Below are positions 7,357 to 15,736 of a DNA stretch of 18,778 bases, piece by piece. Numbering within the stretch: the first letter of the stretch is position 1; every line of letters starts with the position of its first letter. Position numbers and translations under genes: made by a program. The DNA is from Terrisporobacter sp. (GTDB lineage: Bacteria; Bacillota_A; Clostridia; Peptostreptococcales; Peptostreptococcaceae), in contig JARKUZ010000079.1 in NCBI GenBank assembly GCA_029851945.1, positions 1 to 18,778 of the forward strand. Direction: 5' to 3'. Below the pieces are notes generated by a model. The model was not told the DNA's origin. It worked only from the letters and a program-made list of their open reading frames with translations, and ran no database searches.

Positions 7357-8256
7357 TTATGACATAGTTTTGAATACATATCCATTATCTTTGAAATATT
7401 TTATAATTTGAGGTAGTGCTTTTGCTGTCTCTTCTTTCTTATAAGTATCATGCATAAGTAATACTACCATTTCTTTACCTTCTGAACTTTTGATAGCACA
7501 TTGAACTAATTCATCTGCACTTTTCTTTCTACCTTGCGCATCTTCATTAAGAGCATTCCAGTCAATAGATGCCATGTTATTTTCAGATAAATAATTATCA
7601 AGTGGCTCCATGTTTTTCCATGACATATAGCCACCTGGACATCTAATTACTCTTGTTGAGAAATTTTCACCTAATATATCTTTTAGTAATTTATCATTTT
7701 TTTCAAAATCCGCTTTAAAAGCTTCCATATCTAAACTACGTCCTGGATATAATTTTTTAACATCATGACTATATGAATGATTTGCTATAGCATGACCACT
7801 TTCAAACTCTTTTTTTAATAATTGTCTAGCTTCTTCTCCACCATTTTCTAAGTTTGCACCTGTAATAAAGAAAGTTGCCTTTACACCTTCATTTTCTAAT
7901 ACTTTTAAAATTTCAGGTGTTACAGTTTTTGATGTTCCATCATCAAAAGTTAAGAATACAACCTTTTCTCCATTATTTGAATAATTATAGCTATTTAGTT
8001 TTTCTTCAACTATTTTAGCATCATAAGTATATTTTTTACCTTCTTCATTAACACCCACATAGTTAACTTCTTTTACAGGCTCTTCTTTTTCTTTATCTGA
8101 ATCATCTTGAGAATTTTCACCATATACTATAATACCATTTTCTACTAAATATTTTGTTATACCTTTTGAAAAAGTTACTATTGCACCAATCAATATGAAA
8201 CAACTTACCCCCACAACTACTGCTAATTTTTTATAATTTACTCTTCTTCTTTTCAT
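7357..8256 (-). CDS. Membrane-anchored polysaccharide (peptidoglycan-type) deacetylase
   Basis: About 299 residues, with a basic N-terminus (KRRR), one signal-anchor helix (about 11-29) and a linker. The NodB-homology domain spans about 98-299. Catalytic motifs of carbohydrate esterase family 4 are visible: TFDDG (105-109), the zinc pair HSYSH (162-166), R207-C-P-G-G in place of the usual RPPYG/RxPxG, D234-W, and LLMHD (268-272). Such enzymes remove N-acetyl groups from cell-wall glycan outside the membrane and often give lysozyme resistance. The exact polymer is inferred. Start: the ATG at 8256 has GGAGG six bases upstream. A TTG two codons earlier adjoins that site and is unlikely. It precedes a two-component operon on the same strand. 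Confidence 0.88.
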   Translation of the reverse strand: MKRRRVNYKKLAVVVGVSCFILIGAIVTFSKGITKYLVENGIIVYGENSQDDSDKEKEEPVKEVNYVGVNEEGKKYTYDAKIVEEKLNSYNYSNNGEKVVFLTFDDGTSKTVTPEILKVLENEGVKATFFITGANLENGGEEARQLLKKEFESGHAIANHSYSHDVKKLYPGRSLDMEAFKADFEKNDKLLKDILGENFSTRVIRCPGGYMSWKNMEPLDNYLSENNMASIDWNALNEDAQGRKKSADELVQCAIKSSEGKEMVVLLMHDTYKKEETAKALPQIIKYFKDNGYVFKTMS

Positions 8257-8402
8257 ACTCAACCTCCGTTGCCATTAATTATTTTCTAACTTAATATTAA
8301 CGGCTAGAGATATTTATTTTGTATTTAAGTTGTTTCAAAGTTGTAAAATGTAGTATTTTTTTGTCACATATTATTTTTTTATGCATATTAATATATATTT
8401 GA

Positions 8403-8430
8403 ATATTATTTAAGCTTAAAATGTATACAA
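8403..8430 (-). promoter_or_regulatory. Possible deacetylase promoter in the 8257-8546 gap
   Basis: The minus strand has TTGTAT (8425-8430) and TAATAT (8403-8408), 16 bp apart. This would give a leader of about 140 bases. The gap is very AT-rich and other pairs can be found, so this is only a candidate. No riboswitch, small gene or repeat is apparent in the gap. Confidence 0.28.
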
Positions 8431-8504
8431 TCTATGTCTAATTATAAATACATAACTTATATATTGTTATAAGCATTTGCACAAATACAGCTTTAAATCT
8501 CTTC

Positions 8505-8529
8505 AAAAAATATATAGACCTAATATATT
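8505..8529 (-). terminator. Weak terminator after the orphan kinase
   Basis: On the minus strand AATATAT and ATATATT pair over 7 bp around the loop TAGGTCT, followed by a run of T. The stem is all A-T, so this is a tentative call based on position 18 bp past the kinase stop. Confidence 0.35.
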
Positions 8530-8546
8530 ACCTAGACTACACCTTT

Positions 8547-10943
8547 TTATAAATTGTATATATCAGAAAATTCTATTTGACACTTCTCTATATGAGAATC
8601 TTTATTTCTATAATTTAATACTATATCATCATCTTCATCTAATAATTTAATAGGAATAGTAAATACAAATTCCGTTCCTTTACCTATATCACTATATACT
8701 TTTATTTTTCCACCATGCATCTCAACTATTGCTTTGACCAAAGATAATCCTATTCCACTACCTTCACATCTTCTATTTAAAGTATCATTTGCTTGCCCAA
8801 ATCTTTCAAATATTATTTCTAATTTATCTTGTGGGATACCTGTACCAGTATCTTTTACACATATTATCACTTCTTGTAAGTCAGATGTTATATTAACTTG
8901 AATACTTCCATTATCAGGTGTATATTTAATAGCATTAGATAAAAGATTTAACATTACCCTTTCTATATTATAAGGATCACAAGACAACATTACTTCTTCT
9001 ATATCTGTATCAAAGGTAAGATTTATATTTTTATTCTCTACGTAATCTACTACTGAAAGAGTTATATCTTCTATTATATTTATTATATTGTGATTTGAAA
9101 GTTGTAATTCATAATACCCTGTATCTATTTTACTTATATCTATAAGATTATTAACAAGCCTTAAAAGTCTATATGAATTTTGTTTTATTGTATCTATATG
9201 TCTAATTAAATTTTCTATACCAAGGTTATCCTTTTCTATATTCCTTCTAGCCAGTTGAGTTGTTCCTAATATTATATTTAATGGAGTTTTAAATTCATGA
9301 GATATATTAGCAAAAAACTCATTTTTAATGAGCTCTAAATTTACTTTTTCTTCTAAACATTTTCTTTGACTTTCAATTCGCTTTTGTTCTGTAATATCTT
9401 TTGCAGTTCCTAGAATTACATTGTTCACTGGATTATACCTATAATTCCAATGCAGCCATCTATGTTCACCATTCTTACACATATATCTATTGATCAGTCC
9501 ACGTGAAGAATTCACCATATCATCTATTTCTATAGTAATATTTATATCTTCTGGATATACAAACTCAGTATATTTGTGGTCAACTAGCTCATGTTCATTC
9601 CATCCTAATAGCTTCGTCCAATTTGAATTTACTTTTTTTATATATCCATCTTCATCCAATGTAGCAAATAAATCAGCTGCTGTATTTAAATACAGTTCTA
9701 GTTCATACTCAGTATCTTTTCTTTTTTTATTTTCTAATTTCATTACTTCTATAAGTCCATAACTCTTTATAATCATAGCTATATTATTACAAAGAGATTT
9801 TATAAAGTCATCTTGAATTTTAGTTGGAGTGTTGTGATTGTCATAAGATATATTTAATATTCCTAGAAATTCATCATAAAGTTTAATTTTATATGATGCT
9901 ATATATGTAATATTTTCTATATATTTTTTATTTATATTATATTCTCCAAAATATTTATCTACTAATTGTAACCCTTCATATGATCCATTTATCATATCAT
10001 CATACTCTTGATCATTTCTTATAGGTATAATATCTATATTTTTAAATGCTTTAGCACTGTTTTTTAGCTTAACATACGGTATAAGACCTTGCTTTTCTTC
10101 ATCATAGAACATTATAGTAAATCCAATTGCTTCCGTACTTTTAATTATTTCGTTACCTATATACTCCAATACACTATACATCTCCGTATTATTGTGATTA
10201 ATACTTTTTTCTACATTCTTTAAATTAGTTATTTGGTTATAATTTTTATAAAGTTCCTCTTTTAATAATTTTTCCAAAGTTATATTTTTGGCTATACACA
10301 TCATGTATTTGTAATTTCCGTTTTCATCATATATGGGGTGTTTATAAATATCATTCCAAACCATTTCACCAAATTGTATATTTTTTTCCTCATATAGTTT
10401 AGTATTCTTTAACTTTAATACATCTTCATCACTTCTTCTATATTGTTCTATTAAATCTTCATCAAATAAATCTTGCATATATGTACCTAATAATTCTTCT
10501 TTTCTTTTTAAATGCACCGATGAGTACTCGTTATTTACATATAGGTACTTTCCATCTTTATCTCTCAAAACTGCTACCATTCCGATGTTATCAAGTAATG
10601 TTTCTAAATCTTCAATATTATAATACTTATATTTAATATCTTTAGAAATTATAAAAATAGCCTTATTTTTTTCAAAATAACCTATGCTTATATCACTAAA
10701 TAATTGTATTATTTTATTATTTTTTGAATAAAAGCTAACATCAATTCTTCTATCTTCTAAAACTTCTAATATGTTTGTTTTATAATTATCTTTATCTACT
10801 AAAATATCTTCTACATTTAATTCATATATTTCTTCTTCACTGTATTTTAACTTTTTTAAAAATTTATCATTTACGAAAACTATATCCCCATTGCTATTTG
10901 TAATTAATACATATTCATCAAATTTATTAAATATCGAATTCAC
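8547..10943 (-). CDS. Orphan soluble PAS-PAS-GAF-PAS sensor histidine kinase
   Basis: A 798-residue protein without any membrane segment, so cytosolic. In order: PAS at about 5-105 (short, NGDIVFVNDKFL); PAS with PAC at about 112-225 (DKDGKYLYVNNEY); a GAF-like domain at about 245-395; and PAS with PAC at about 412-525 (NSNWTKLLGWNEHEL, GTAKDITEQKR). HisKA follows with His549 (NISHEFKTPLNIIL), then the ATPase domain with N666/N670 in the N box, DTGTGIP (698-704), FERFGQ (712-717) and GSGIGLSLV (728-736). All catalytic boxes are intact, and there is a 30-residue acidic tail. The start is GTG at 10943, with AGGAGGG ten bases upstream. No response regulator is adjacent. In Clostridia, orphan kinases of this kind often feed Spo0A, but that is inference here. 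Confidence 0.9.
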   Translation of the reverse strand: MNSIFNKFDEYVLITNSNGDIVFVNDKFLKKLKYSEEEIYELNVEDILVDKDNYKTNILEVLEDRRIDVSFYSKNNKIIQLFSDISIGYFEKNKAIFIISKDIKYKYYNIEDLETLLDNIGMVAVLRDKDGKYLYVNNEYSSVHLKRKEELLGTYMQDLFDEDLIEQYRRSDEDVLKLKNTKLYEEKNIQFGEMVWNDIYKHPIYDENGNYKYMMCIAKNITLEKLLKEELYKNYNQITNLKNVEKSINHNNTEMYSVLEYIGNEIIKSTEAIGFTIMFYDEEKQGLIPYVKLKNSAKAFKNIDIIPIRNDQEYDDMINGSYEGLQLVDKYFGEYNINKKYIENITYIASYKIKLYDEFLGILNISYDNHNTPTKIQDDFIKSLCNNIAMIIKSYGLIEVMKLENKKRKDTEYELELYLNTAADLFATLDEDGYIKKVNSNWTKLLGWNEHELVDHKYTEFVYPEDINITIEIDDMVNSSRGLINRYMCKNGEHRWLHWNYRYNPVNNVILGTAKDITEQKRIESQRKCLEEKVNLELIKNEFFANISHEFKTPLNIILGTTQLARRNIEKDNLGIENLIRHIDTIKQNSYRLLRLVNNLIDISKIDTGYYELQLSNHNIINIIEDITLSVVDYVENKNINLTFDTDIEEVMLSCDPYNIERVMLNLLSNAIKYTPDNGSIQVNITSDLQEVIICVKDTGTGIPQDKLEIIFERFGQANDTLNRRCEGSGIGLSLVKAIVEMHGGKIKVYSDIGKGTEFVFTIPIKLLDEDDDIVLNYRNKDSHIEKCQIEFSDIYNL

Positions 10944-11061
10944 CTAATACTTACCCTCCTATAAAACCTTGCTTTTTATTCAAAAAATCATTACTTATAG
11001 TAAGTTTAGCATTATTTAATACAATCGTCATATATTATCTAATATTTATAATGCTTTTAAC

Positions 11062-11095
11062 AAAAAATCCTGTTAGTAATGTTACTAACAGGATT
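11062..11095 (-). terminator. thiC terminator
   Basis: On the minus strand AATCCTGTTAGTAA pairs with TTACTAACAGGATT, a 14-bp stem if the loop is counted as 2 nt and 13 bp with a stable 4-nt loop. TTTTTT follows. It begins 28 bp after the thiC stop and has no T run in the other direction. Confidence 0.9.
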
Positions 11096-11123
11096 AAATC
11101 TCAAACATAAAATTATATACTTC

Positions 11124-12428
11124 TTATTCCATTATATCTACATCTTCACCTTTTAAAATCTTATTTATATTTCTAACAGCACACATCTTGCCACACATAG
11201 TACATGTATCTTCATTTTCTGGCTTAGATTCAGCTCTGTATCTTCTTGCTTTTTCTGGATCTATAGATAGGTCAAACATTTTTTCCCAATCTAAATCTCT
11301 TCTAGCTTTACTCATTTCATTATCCCAATCAGTTGCTCCCTTTACACCTTTTGCAATATCAGCTGCATGAGCTGCTATTTTAGAAGCTATAATCCCTTCT
11401 TTGACATCTTCAACAGTTGGTAGTCTTAAATGTTCTGCTGGTGTAACATAACATAAGAAAGAAGCTCCGTAAGTTGCAGCAATTGCTCCACCTATAGCTG
11501 CTGTAATATGATCATATCCTGGCGCCACATCTGTAACTAATGGTCCAAGTACATAAAAAGGTGCTCCCTTACATACAGTTTCTTCAATTTCCATATTAGA
11601 TTTAATCTGATTTAATGGCATATGTCCAGGTCCTTCTATCATAACTTGTACATTTTTTTCCCAAGCACGAGTTGTTAATTCTCCTAAAGTTACCAATTCT
11701 TCTATTTGAGATACATCTCCAGCATCAGCTATACTTCCTGGTCTGCAAGCATCTCCTAAACTTATGGTTACATCATATTCACTACATATATCTAATATTT
11801 CATCGTAATACTCATAGAATGGATTTTCATTTCCTGTTAGCTCCATCCATGCAAAAATTATAGATCCTCCCCTAGAAACTATATTTGTAAGTCTATTAGA
11901 CTTTTTAAATCTTTCTGCAGTATGTTTATTAACACCACAATGAAGTGTTAGGAAATCCACGCCATCCTCAGCATGCATTCTTACCACATCTATCCACTCT
12001 TTTGAAGTTATACTCCTCAATGGTTTGTTATAATAAACTACTGCATCATATATAGGAACTGTCCCAATCATTGCAGGACATTCTTCTATTAATTTTCTCC
12101 TAAATGTTTGTGTATCACCAAAAGAACTTAAGTCCATTATTGCCTCTGCTCCTAAATTCACCGCATTCATTACTTTTTCCATTTCAACTTCTGTATCAAG
12201 GCAGTCCTTTGAAGTTCCTAAGTTAACATTAATTTTAGTTTTTAGTTTCTTTCCTATTCCATAAGGTTTTAAACTTTTATGATTTTTATTTGCTGGTATT
12301 ACCACTTGGCCCTTAGCTACTAAATCTACTAATTCACAAACACTTATATCTTCATAATCTGCTACTACTTTTAATTCATCTGTTATTATTCCTTTTCTTG
12401 CTGCATCCATTTGTGTTGTATAACTCAT
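11124..12428 (-). CDS. thiC: Phosphomethylpyrimidine synthase ThiC (radical SAM, short form)
   Basis: A 434-residue enzyme converting aminoimidazole ribotide to hydroxymethylpyrimidine phosphate in thiamin synthesis, in the cytosol. Recognisable blocks are MDLSSFGDT (about 98-106), [10 protein letters not shown] (about 158-167), [15 protein letters not shown], the ligand-binding stretch MIEGPGHMP, and the C-terminal iron-sulfur motif CTMCGKMC. The cysteines are spaced C-x2-C-x3-C, one residue tighter than the C-x2-C-x4-C of E. coli ThiC. It lacks the long N-terminal extension of proteobacterial ThiC, as is usual in anaerobes. The related 5-hydroxybenzimidazole synthase BzaF is the main alternative; a TPP riboswitch upstream favours ThiC. 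Start: ATG with AAGGGGG upstream. No other thi gene is nearby. Confidence 0.93.
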   Translation of the reverse strand: MSYTTQMDAARKGIITDELKVVADYEDISVCELVDLVAKGQVVIPANKNHKSLKPYGIGKKLKTKINVNLGTSKDCLDTEVEMEKVMNAVNLGAEAIMDLSSFGDTQTFRRKLIEECPAMIGTVPIYDAVVYYNKPLRSITSKEWIDVVRMHAEDGVDFLTLHCGVNKHTAERFKKSNRLTNIVSRGGSIIFAWMELTGNENPFYEYYDEILDICSEYDVTISLGDACRPGSIADAGDVSQIEELVTLGELTTRAWEKNVQVMIEGPGHMPLNQIKSNMEIEETVCKGAPFYVLGPLVTDVAPGYDHITAAIGGAIAATYGASFLCYVTPAEHLRLPTVEDVKEGIIASKIAAHAADIAKGVKGATDWDNEMSKARRDLDWEKMFDLSIDPEKARRYRAESKPENEDTCTMCGKMCAVRNINKILKGEDVDIME

Positions 12429-12466
12429 TTCGTTTCCCCCTTAAAATTTTAGTTTTTATTTTTTAC

Positions 12467-12523
12467 AATAAAAAAGAGCCTTTCCCATATAGATAATGTA
12501 TCCAAAATAAAAAAGACCCTTTC
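12467..12523 (-). repeat. Two direct repeats in the thiC leader
   Basis: AATAAAAAAGAGCCTTTC (12467-12484) and AATAAAAAAGACCCTTTC (12506-12523) match at 17 of 18 bases, 39 bp apart. On the transcript they read GAAAGG(G/C)TCTTTTTTATT, which looks like the right half of a terminator without its left arm. They lie between the riboswitch terminator and the thiC start. Function unknown. Confidence 0.6.
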
Positions 12524-12568
12524 AATAAAAATTTGTTTCACTAATTTATTCAACAAATCTCTATATAC

Positions 12569-12599
12569 TAAAAAAGTCATACAATAAATGTACGACCTT
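12569..12599 (-). terminator. Probable TPP-riboswitch terminator
   Basis: On the minus strand AAGGTCGTACA (12589-12599) pairs with TGTATGACTTT (12573-12583) over 11 bp with two G-U pairs and a 5-nt loop, followed by TTTTTT. It lies about 67 bases downstream of the aptamer and 141 bases before thiC, where the expression platform is expected. A weaker 7-bp hairpin with T run (12527-12558) follows. Confidence 0.7.
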
Positions 12600-12665
12600 C
12601 AATCATAATTATTATAATCATTTTTAACAATAATTTAAAATATGCTAAAAATAACTTAAATATAT

Positions 12666-12758
12666 AATATTTAATCTCCCTACGTCGGCATTATCCATAC
12701 AGGTTCAATGGGTTTAGAATTTAAAATTCAATCTCAGCACATAGCTCCCCTAAATATT
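12666..12758 (-). promoter_or_regulatory. TPP riboswitch (THI element)
   Basis: The minus strand carries the conserved TPP aptamer blocks in order: GGGGAGC, GTGCTGAGA, AACCCATTGAACCTG, TATGGATAATGCC and GACGTAGGGA. Flanking AATATTTA (12751-12758) and TAAATATT (12666-12673) close helix P1. It heads the thiC transcript and should shut it off when thiamin pyrophosphate is plentiful, through a terminator downstream. Confidence 0.96.
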
Positions 12759-12770
12759 CTCTTTTCTTTA

Positions 12771-12799
12771 ATAATATCATATCGCACTATATTTTTCCA
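12771..12799 (-). promoter_or_regulatory. Probable thiC promoter
   Basis: The minus strand has TGGAAA (12794-12799), a 17-bp gap and TATTAT (12771-12776). The predicted start near 12764 lies a few bases before helix P1 of the TPP aptamer, which supports the choice although the -35 is weak. Confidence 0.5.
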
Positions 12800-12873
12800 T
12801 AATTATTAAAATCTTTGTATTTTTATATTTTTCTCATAAAACATTTCTTTCACAACGATATATTATTTATATA

Positions 12874-12902
12874 TTGATAAAATCATTTTTATATATTATA
12901 AT
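12874..12902 (+). promoter_or_regulatory. Promoter of the Mn-riboswitch operon
   Basis: TTGATA (12874-12879) and TATAAT (12897-12902) are separated by exactly 17 bp. The start would be near 12909, about 20 bases before the aptamer. Strong match to the housekeeping consensus. Confidence 0.8.
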
Positions 12903-12928
12903 ATATTTCATTATACAACTTAATTCCC

Positions 12929-13025
12929 TGAGGGGGAGTAGCTTTCACAAGAGTGATAATCAATCGTCATTTCGGATTTTTATCCCGGTTGATTAGCAAG
13001 ATTAAACTTGTTAGCAAGACCTTCA
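12929..13025 (+). promoter_or_regulatory. yybP-ykoY riboswitch (Mn2+ sensing)
   Basis: The segment starts TGAGGGGGAGTAGC and ends TTAGCAAGACCTTCA, the conserved 5' and 3' blocks of the yybP-ykoY family. Between them are ATCGTCATTTCGG and CCGGTTGATTAGCAAG, which form the L1/L3 metal-binding region in known members such as the L. lactis RNA. Helix P1 pairs TGAGGG (12929-12934) with CCTTCA (13020-13025). Family members bind Mn2+ and turn expression on. The 3' strand of P1 overlaps the terminator stem, giving the on/off choice. Confidence 0.9.
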
Positions 13026-13071
13026 GATTTGCACCCTTAAATTTGTGGTACATTTCTGTAGGTCTTTTTTT
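13017..13071 (+). terminator. Terminator of the Mn2+ riboswitch
   Basis: AGACCTTCAGA (13017-13027) pairs with TCTGTAGGTCT (13055-13065), 10 pairs and one T-T mismatch, followed by seven T (13065-13071). Its left arm includes the P1 3' strand of the aptamer. When Mn2+ holds P1 closed the terminator cannot form and transcription continues. Confidence 0.85.
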
Positions 13072-13115
13072 AATAAATAAACAAAATTATATTTTATTAT
13101 TTTAAGGAGGAGAAA

Positions 13116-14447
13116 ATGAATAATTTAGATTCAGACCCCGGGGCCATTATCCCCCAATTAATATTAATAGTTTTACTTACAGCTATTAATGCATTTTTTG
13201 CATCAGCAGAAATGGCTATCGTTTCTGTAAACAAATCAAAGGTAAGAAAATTAAAAGAAGAAGGTAACACCAAGGCTAAGTTACTTGAAGAATTAATTGA
13301 AGAACCAAGTAATTTCTTATCGACAATTCAAATAGGTATAACTTTAGCTGGATTCTTCTCAAGTGCATCTGCTGCTACAGGAATATCCGAGCATATTTCA
13401 AAATTATTATCACCATTTAATATTCCATATACCAATGAGATTTCTATGATAGTAGTTACACTAATACTTTCATACTTTACATTAGTATTTGGAGAATTAG
13501 TACCAAAAAGGATTGCACTAAAAAAAGCCGAAAAAATATCTCTATTATCAGTAAAGCCAATTTACTTTATATCTAAGATAGCTAAACCATTTATAAAACT
13601 TTTATCATTATCTACTTCTCTTGTGTTAAAAATTACAAGAAATAATGATTATGATATTGAAGAAAAAGTATCTGAAGAAGAGATCAAATCTTTAATCTCT
13701 CAATCTAAAGAAGATGGTTGTATCGAAAGAGATGAAGAAGAAATGATTTATGGTGTCTTTGAGTTTAATGATAAAGCAGTAAAAGAAATAATGACTCCTA
13801 GAAATGAACTTTTTGCGATAGATATTGAAGATGATATAAACCATATCTTAGATGAAGTATTAAGTTCAAGCTATTCTAGAATACCTGTTTATAAAGATAC
13901 TATAGATAATATAATTGGTATCTTATATACAAAAGATTTGTTAATCGAGGCAAGAAAAGTAGGTTTTGAAAATATTAATTTAAAAAATATATTACAAGAT
14001 CCATTCTTCGTTTTAGAAACAAGAAAAGCTAATGAGTTATTTAAAATTTTAAAAGATAAAAAAGTTCATCTAGCTATATTATTTGATGAATATGGTGGAA
14101 CTGTTGGTATTGTAACTATGGAAGACCTAATAGAAGAAATAATGGGAGATATAGAGGATGAATACGATACTGAAGAATCCACTATTATAAAAATAGATGA
14201 AAAAAACTTCTTTGTAAAAGCATCTATGACTGTAAATGATTTTAATGATTTATTTGATACAGATATAGAAATTGGAGATTACGATACTTTAAATGGATAT
14301 CTATTAACAAAACTAAGTAAAATTCCAGAAGAAAATACTCAGCTTCAAATTGAAAATATCAATTTTACAGTAGTCAAAGTCGAAAATAGAAGAATTGAAG
14401 ATGTAAAAATAACACTTAAAAATGAACCTGAAGAAAGCTTATCATAA
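13116..14447 (+). CDS. CNNM/CBS/CorC_HlyC-family transporter, probable metal exporter
   Basis: A 443-residue membrane protein. The CNNM transmembrane domain (about 8-195) has INAFFASAEMA (24-34), GITLAGFFSS (73-82) and the FGELVPKR motif. A tandem CBS pair (about 215-340) runs from the MTPRNELFAI block to VGIVTMEDLIEEIMGDI. A C-terminal CorC_HlyC domain (about 350-435) follows. Members of this family export divalent cations, mostly Mg2+, from the cytoplasm (B. subtilis YqhB/MpfA); others are labelled hemolysin or TlyC without proof. A Mn2+-type riboswitch directly upstream suggests that this copy handles Mn2+ or responds to its excess (inference). Start: ATG with AAGGAGG six bases upstream. 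It heads a two-gene operon. Confidence 0.9.
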   Translation: MNNLDSDPGAIIPQLILIVLLTAINAFFASAEMAIVSVNKSKVRKLKEEGNTKAKLLEELIEEPSNFLSTIQIGITLAGFFSSASAATGISEHISKLLSPFNIPYTNEISMIVVTLILSYFTLVFGELVPKRIALKKAEKISLLSVKPIYFISKIAKPFIKLLSLSTSLVLKITRNNDYDIEEKVSEEEIKSLISQSKEDGCIERDEEEMIYGVFEFNDKAVKEIMTPRNELFAIDIEDDINHILDEVLSSSYSRIPVYKDTIDNIIGILYTKDLLIEARKVGFENINLKNILQDPFFVLETRKANELFKILKDKKVHLAILFDEYGGTVGIVTMEDLIEEIMGDIEDEYDTEESTIIKIDEKNFFVKASMTVNDFNDLFDTDIEIGDYDTLNGYLLTKLSKIPEENTQLQIENINFTVVKVENRRIEDVKITLKNEPEESLS

Positions 14448-14486
14448 GCCTTTTATCAGTTAAATAGATAGATTAAGGAGTAAAAA

Positions 14487-15623
14487 ATGAATAAATTTAA
14501 AGACGAAATGATGAAGTCCATAAGATATATAATACCCATACTTCTTACATTCTTGGGTATATTAACACTTAAACATTTTTCACAAATAACAAGCTTTATC
14601 CAAAGTAATATAACTACTCTAAGCGGAATATTTACGCCTTTCTTTGTAGGTTTTATAATAGCTTATATACTTAATCAACCTATGAAGAAATTAGAAAGTA
14701 AATTTAAATTAAAAAGAGGATTATCTATTTTAATAATATATGGAGTTACACTATGTATTGTTATATTTGCTTGGTTATTTATATTCCCAGTTATAAAGTC
14801 CAATATAAATGATTTATATGTAGCTATACCTCATGGAATAAACCAAATAGAAAATATAATTAATAGTGCATCACCAATTTTAAATCTCAGTATAGATAAC
14901 CCAGAAGTAAAAACTCAAATAAATGATTTTATTACAAATGTTTTACTTCCTTTATCTACTTCTGTAGCAACTGTCCTTAGTGACTTTATAATAAATCTGA
15001 TGAGTGTAATCGTTTCGTATGTAATAAATATATTCTTAGGCTTAGTTATATCAATATATCTACTTTTATCTAAAGAAAGTTATTTAAATGCCGTTAATTT
15101 ATTAGCAAAAAAATTATTAAAGAAACATTATGAGAAAACTAAAGAGTTTGTTAAGGTCTTAGATAAAAATATAGGTATTTATATAGTAGCTAAAGCTACA
15201 GATTCTACAATATACGGTATAATCTGTACAATAATACTTTATTTGATAGGTTCAGAATATGCTCTATTTGTAGGTATAATAGCTGGTGTTACTAATATGA
15301 TACCATTCTTCGGACCAATAATAGGAACAGTTATTGCTGTTGTGGTAAACTTATTTTTCTCAATGGAAAAAGCTGTATTTGTATTAATAGTAATGATAAT
15401 AGTTCAGCAATTAGAAAGTGCCGTACTTGAACCATATTTTGTTGGAAAACAAGTAGGTGTTCCACCAATATTCACAATACTTGCAGTTACTCTTGCAGGA
15501 AAATACACAGGTTTTATGGGAATACTACTTTCTGTTCCAGTCACAGGTGTGATTTTGATATATGTCAAGAAATTTATATATGGTAAAAGTCTACCAACAA
15601 CAGAAGTTGATGAAGCTTCATAA
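14487..15623 (+). CDS. AI-2E family (PF01594, UPF0118) permease
   Basis: A 378-residue integral membrane protein. It has the layout of the family: paired N-terminal helices (about 13-65), helix 3 at about 70-95, a soluble middle part, then helices from about 155 to the end. The C-terminal core is recognisable: GVTNMIPFFGPIIG (about 267-280) and QQLESAVLEPYFVGKQVGVPP followed by a glycine-rich helix. Family members have been linked to autoinducer-2 export and to Na+/H+ exchange, so the substrate is open. It starts 39 bp after the CNNM gene, with AAGGAG before the ATG, and would share the Mn2+ riboswitch. That makes ion transport at least as likely as a signalling role. Confidence 0.88.
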   Translation: MNKFKDEMMKSIRYIIPILLTFLGILTLKHFSQITSFIQSNITTLSGIFTPFFVGFIIAYILNQPMKKLESKFKLKRGLSILIIYGVTLCIVIFAWLFIFPVIKSNINDLYVAIPHGINQIENIINSASPILNLSIDNPEVKTQINDFITNVLLPLSTSVATVLSDFIINLMSVIVSYVINIFLGLVISIYLLLSKESYLNAVNLLAKKLLKKHYEKTKEFVKVLDKNIGIYIVAKATDSTIYGIICTIILYLIGSEYALFVGIIAGVTNMIPFFGPIIGTVIAVVVNLFFSMEKAVFVLIVMIIVQQLESAVLEPYFVGKQVGVPPIFTILAVTLAGKYTGFMGILLSVPVTGVILIYVKKFIYGKSLPTTEVDEAS

Positions 15624-15646
15624 ATTTTAATTTAATAAACATAAAC

Positions 15647-15680
15647 AAAGACCATGTTGAAGTATTCAACATGGTCTTTT
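15647..15680 (+). terminator. Terminator between convergent operons
   Basis: AAAGACCATGTTGA (15647-15660) pairs with its exact complement (15666-15679), a 14-bp stem around a short loop, followed by TTTT. On the other strand CTTTGTTTA follows, so it may also slow transcripts from the MerR gene, whose stop is at 15737. Confidence 0.85.
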
Positions 15681-15736
15681 GCTATGATTTAATATTTATA
15701 TAATTTAATATATTTTCAGGCAACTTTAATTATTTA

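Noticed and set aside
8257..8262. TTG start at 8262 for the deacetylase
   Set aside because: It directly abuts the GGAGG site, leaving no spacing. The ATG at 8256 is six bases from that site.
11188..11863. Plus-strand frames inside thiC (11188-11370, 11672-11863)
   Set aside because: They are opposite a well-conserved gene, have no start signals, and translate to leucine/serine-rich sequence of no recognisable family.
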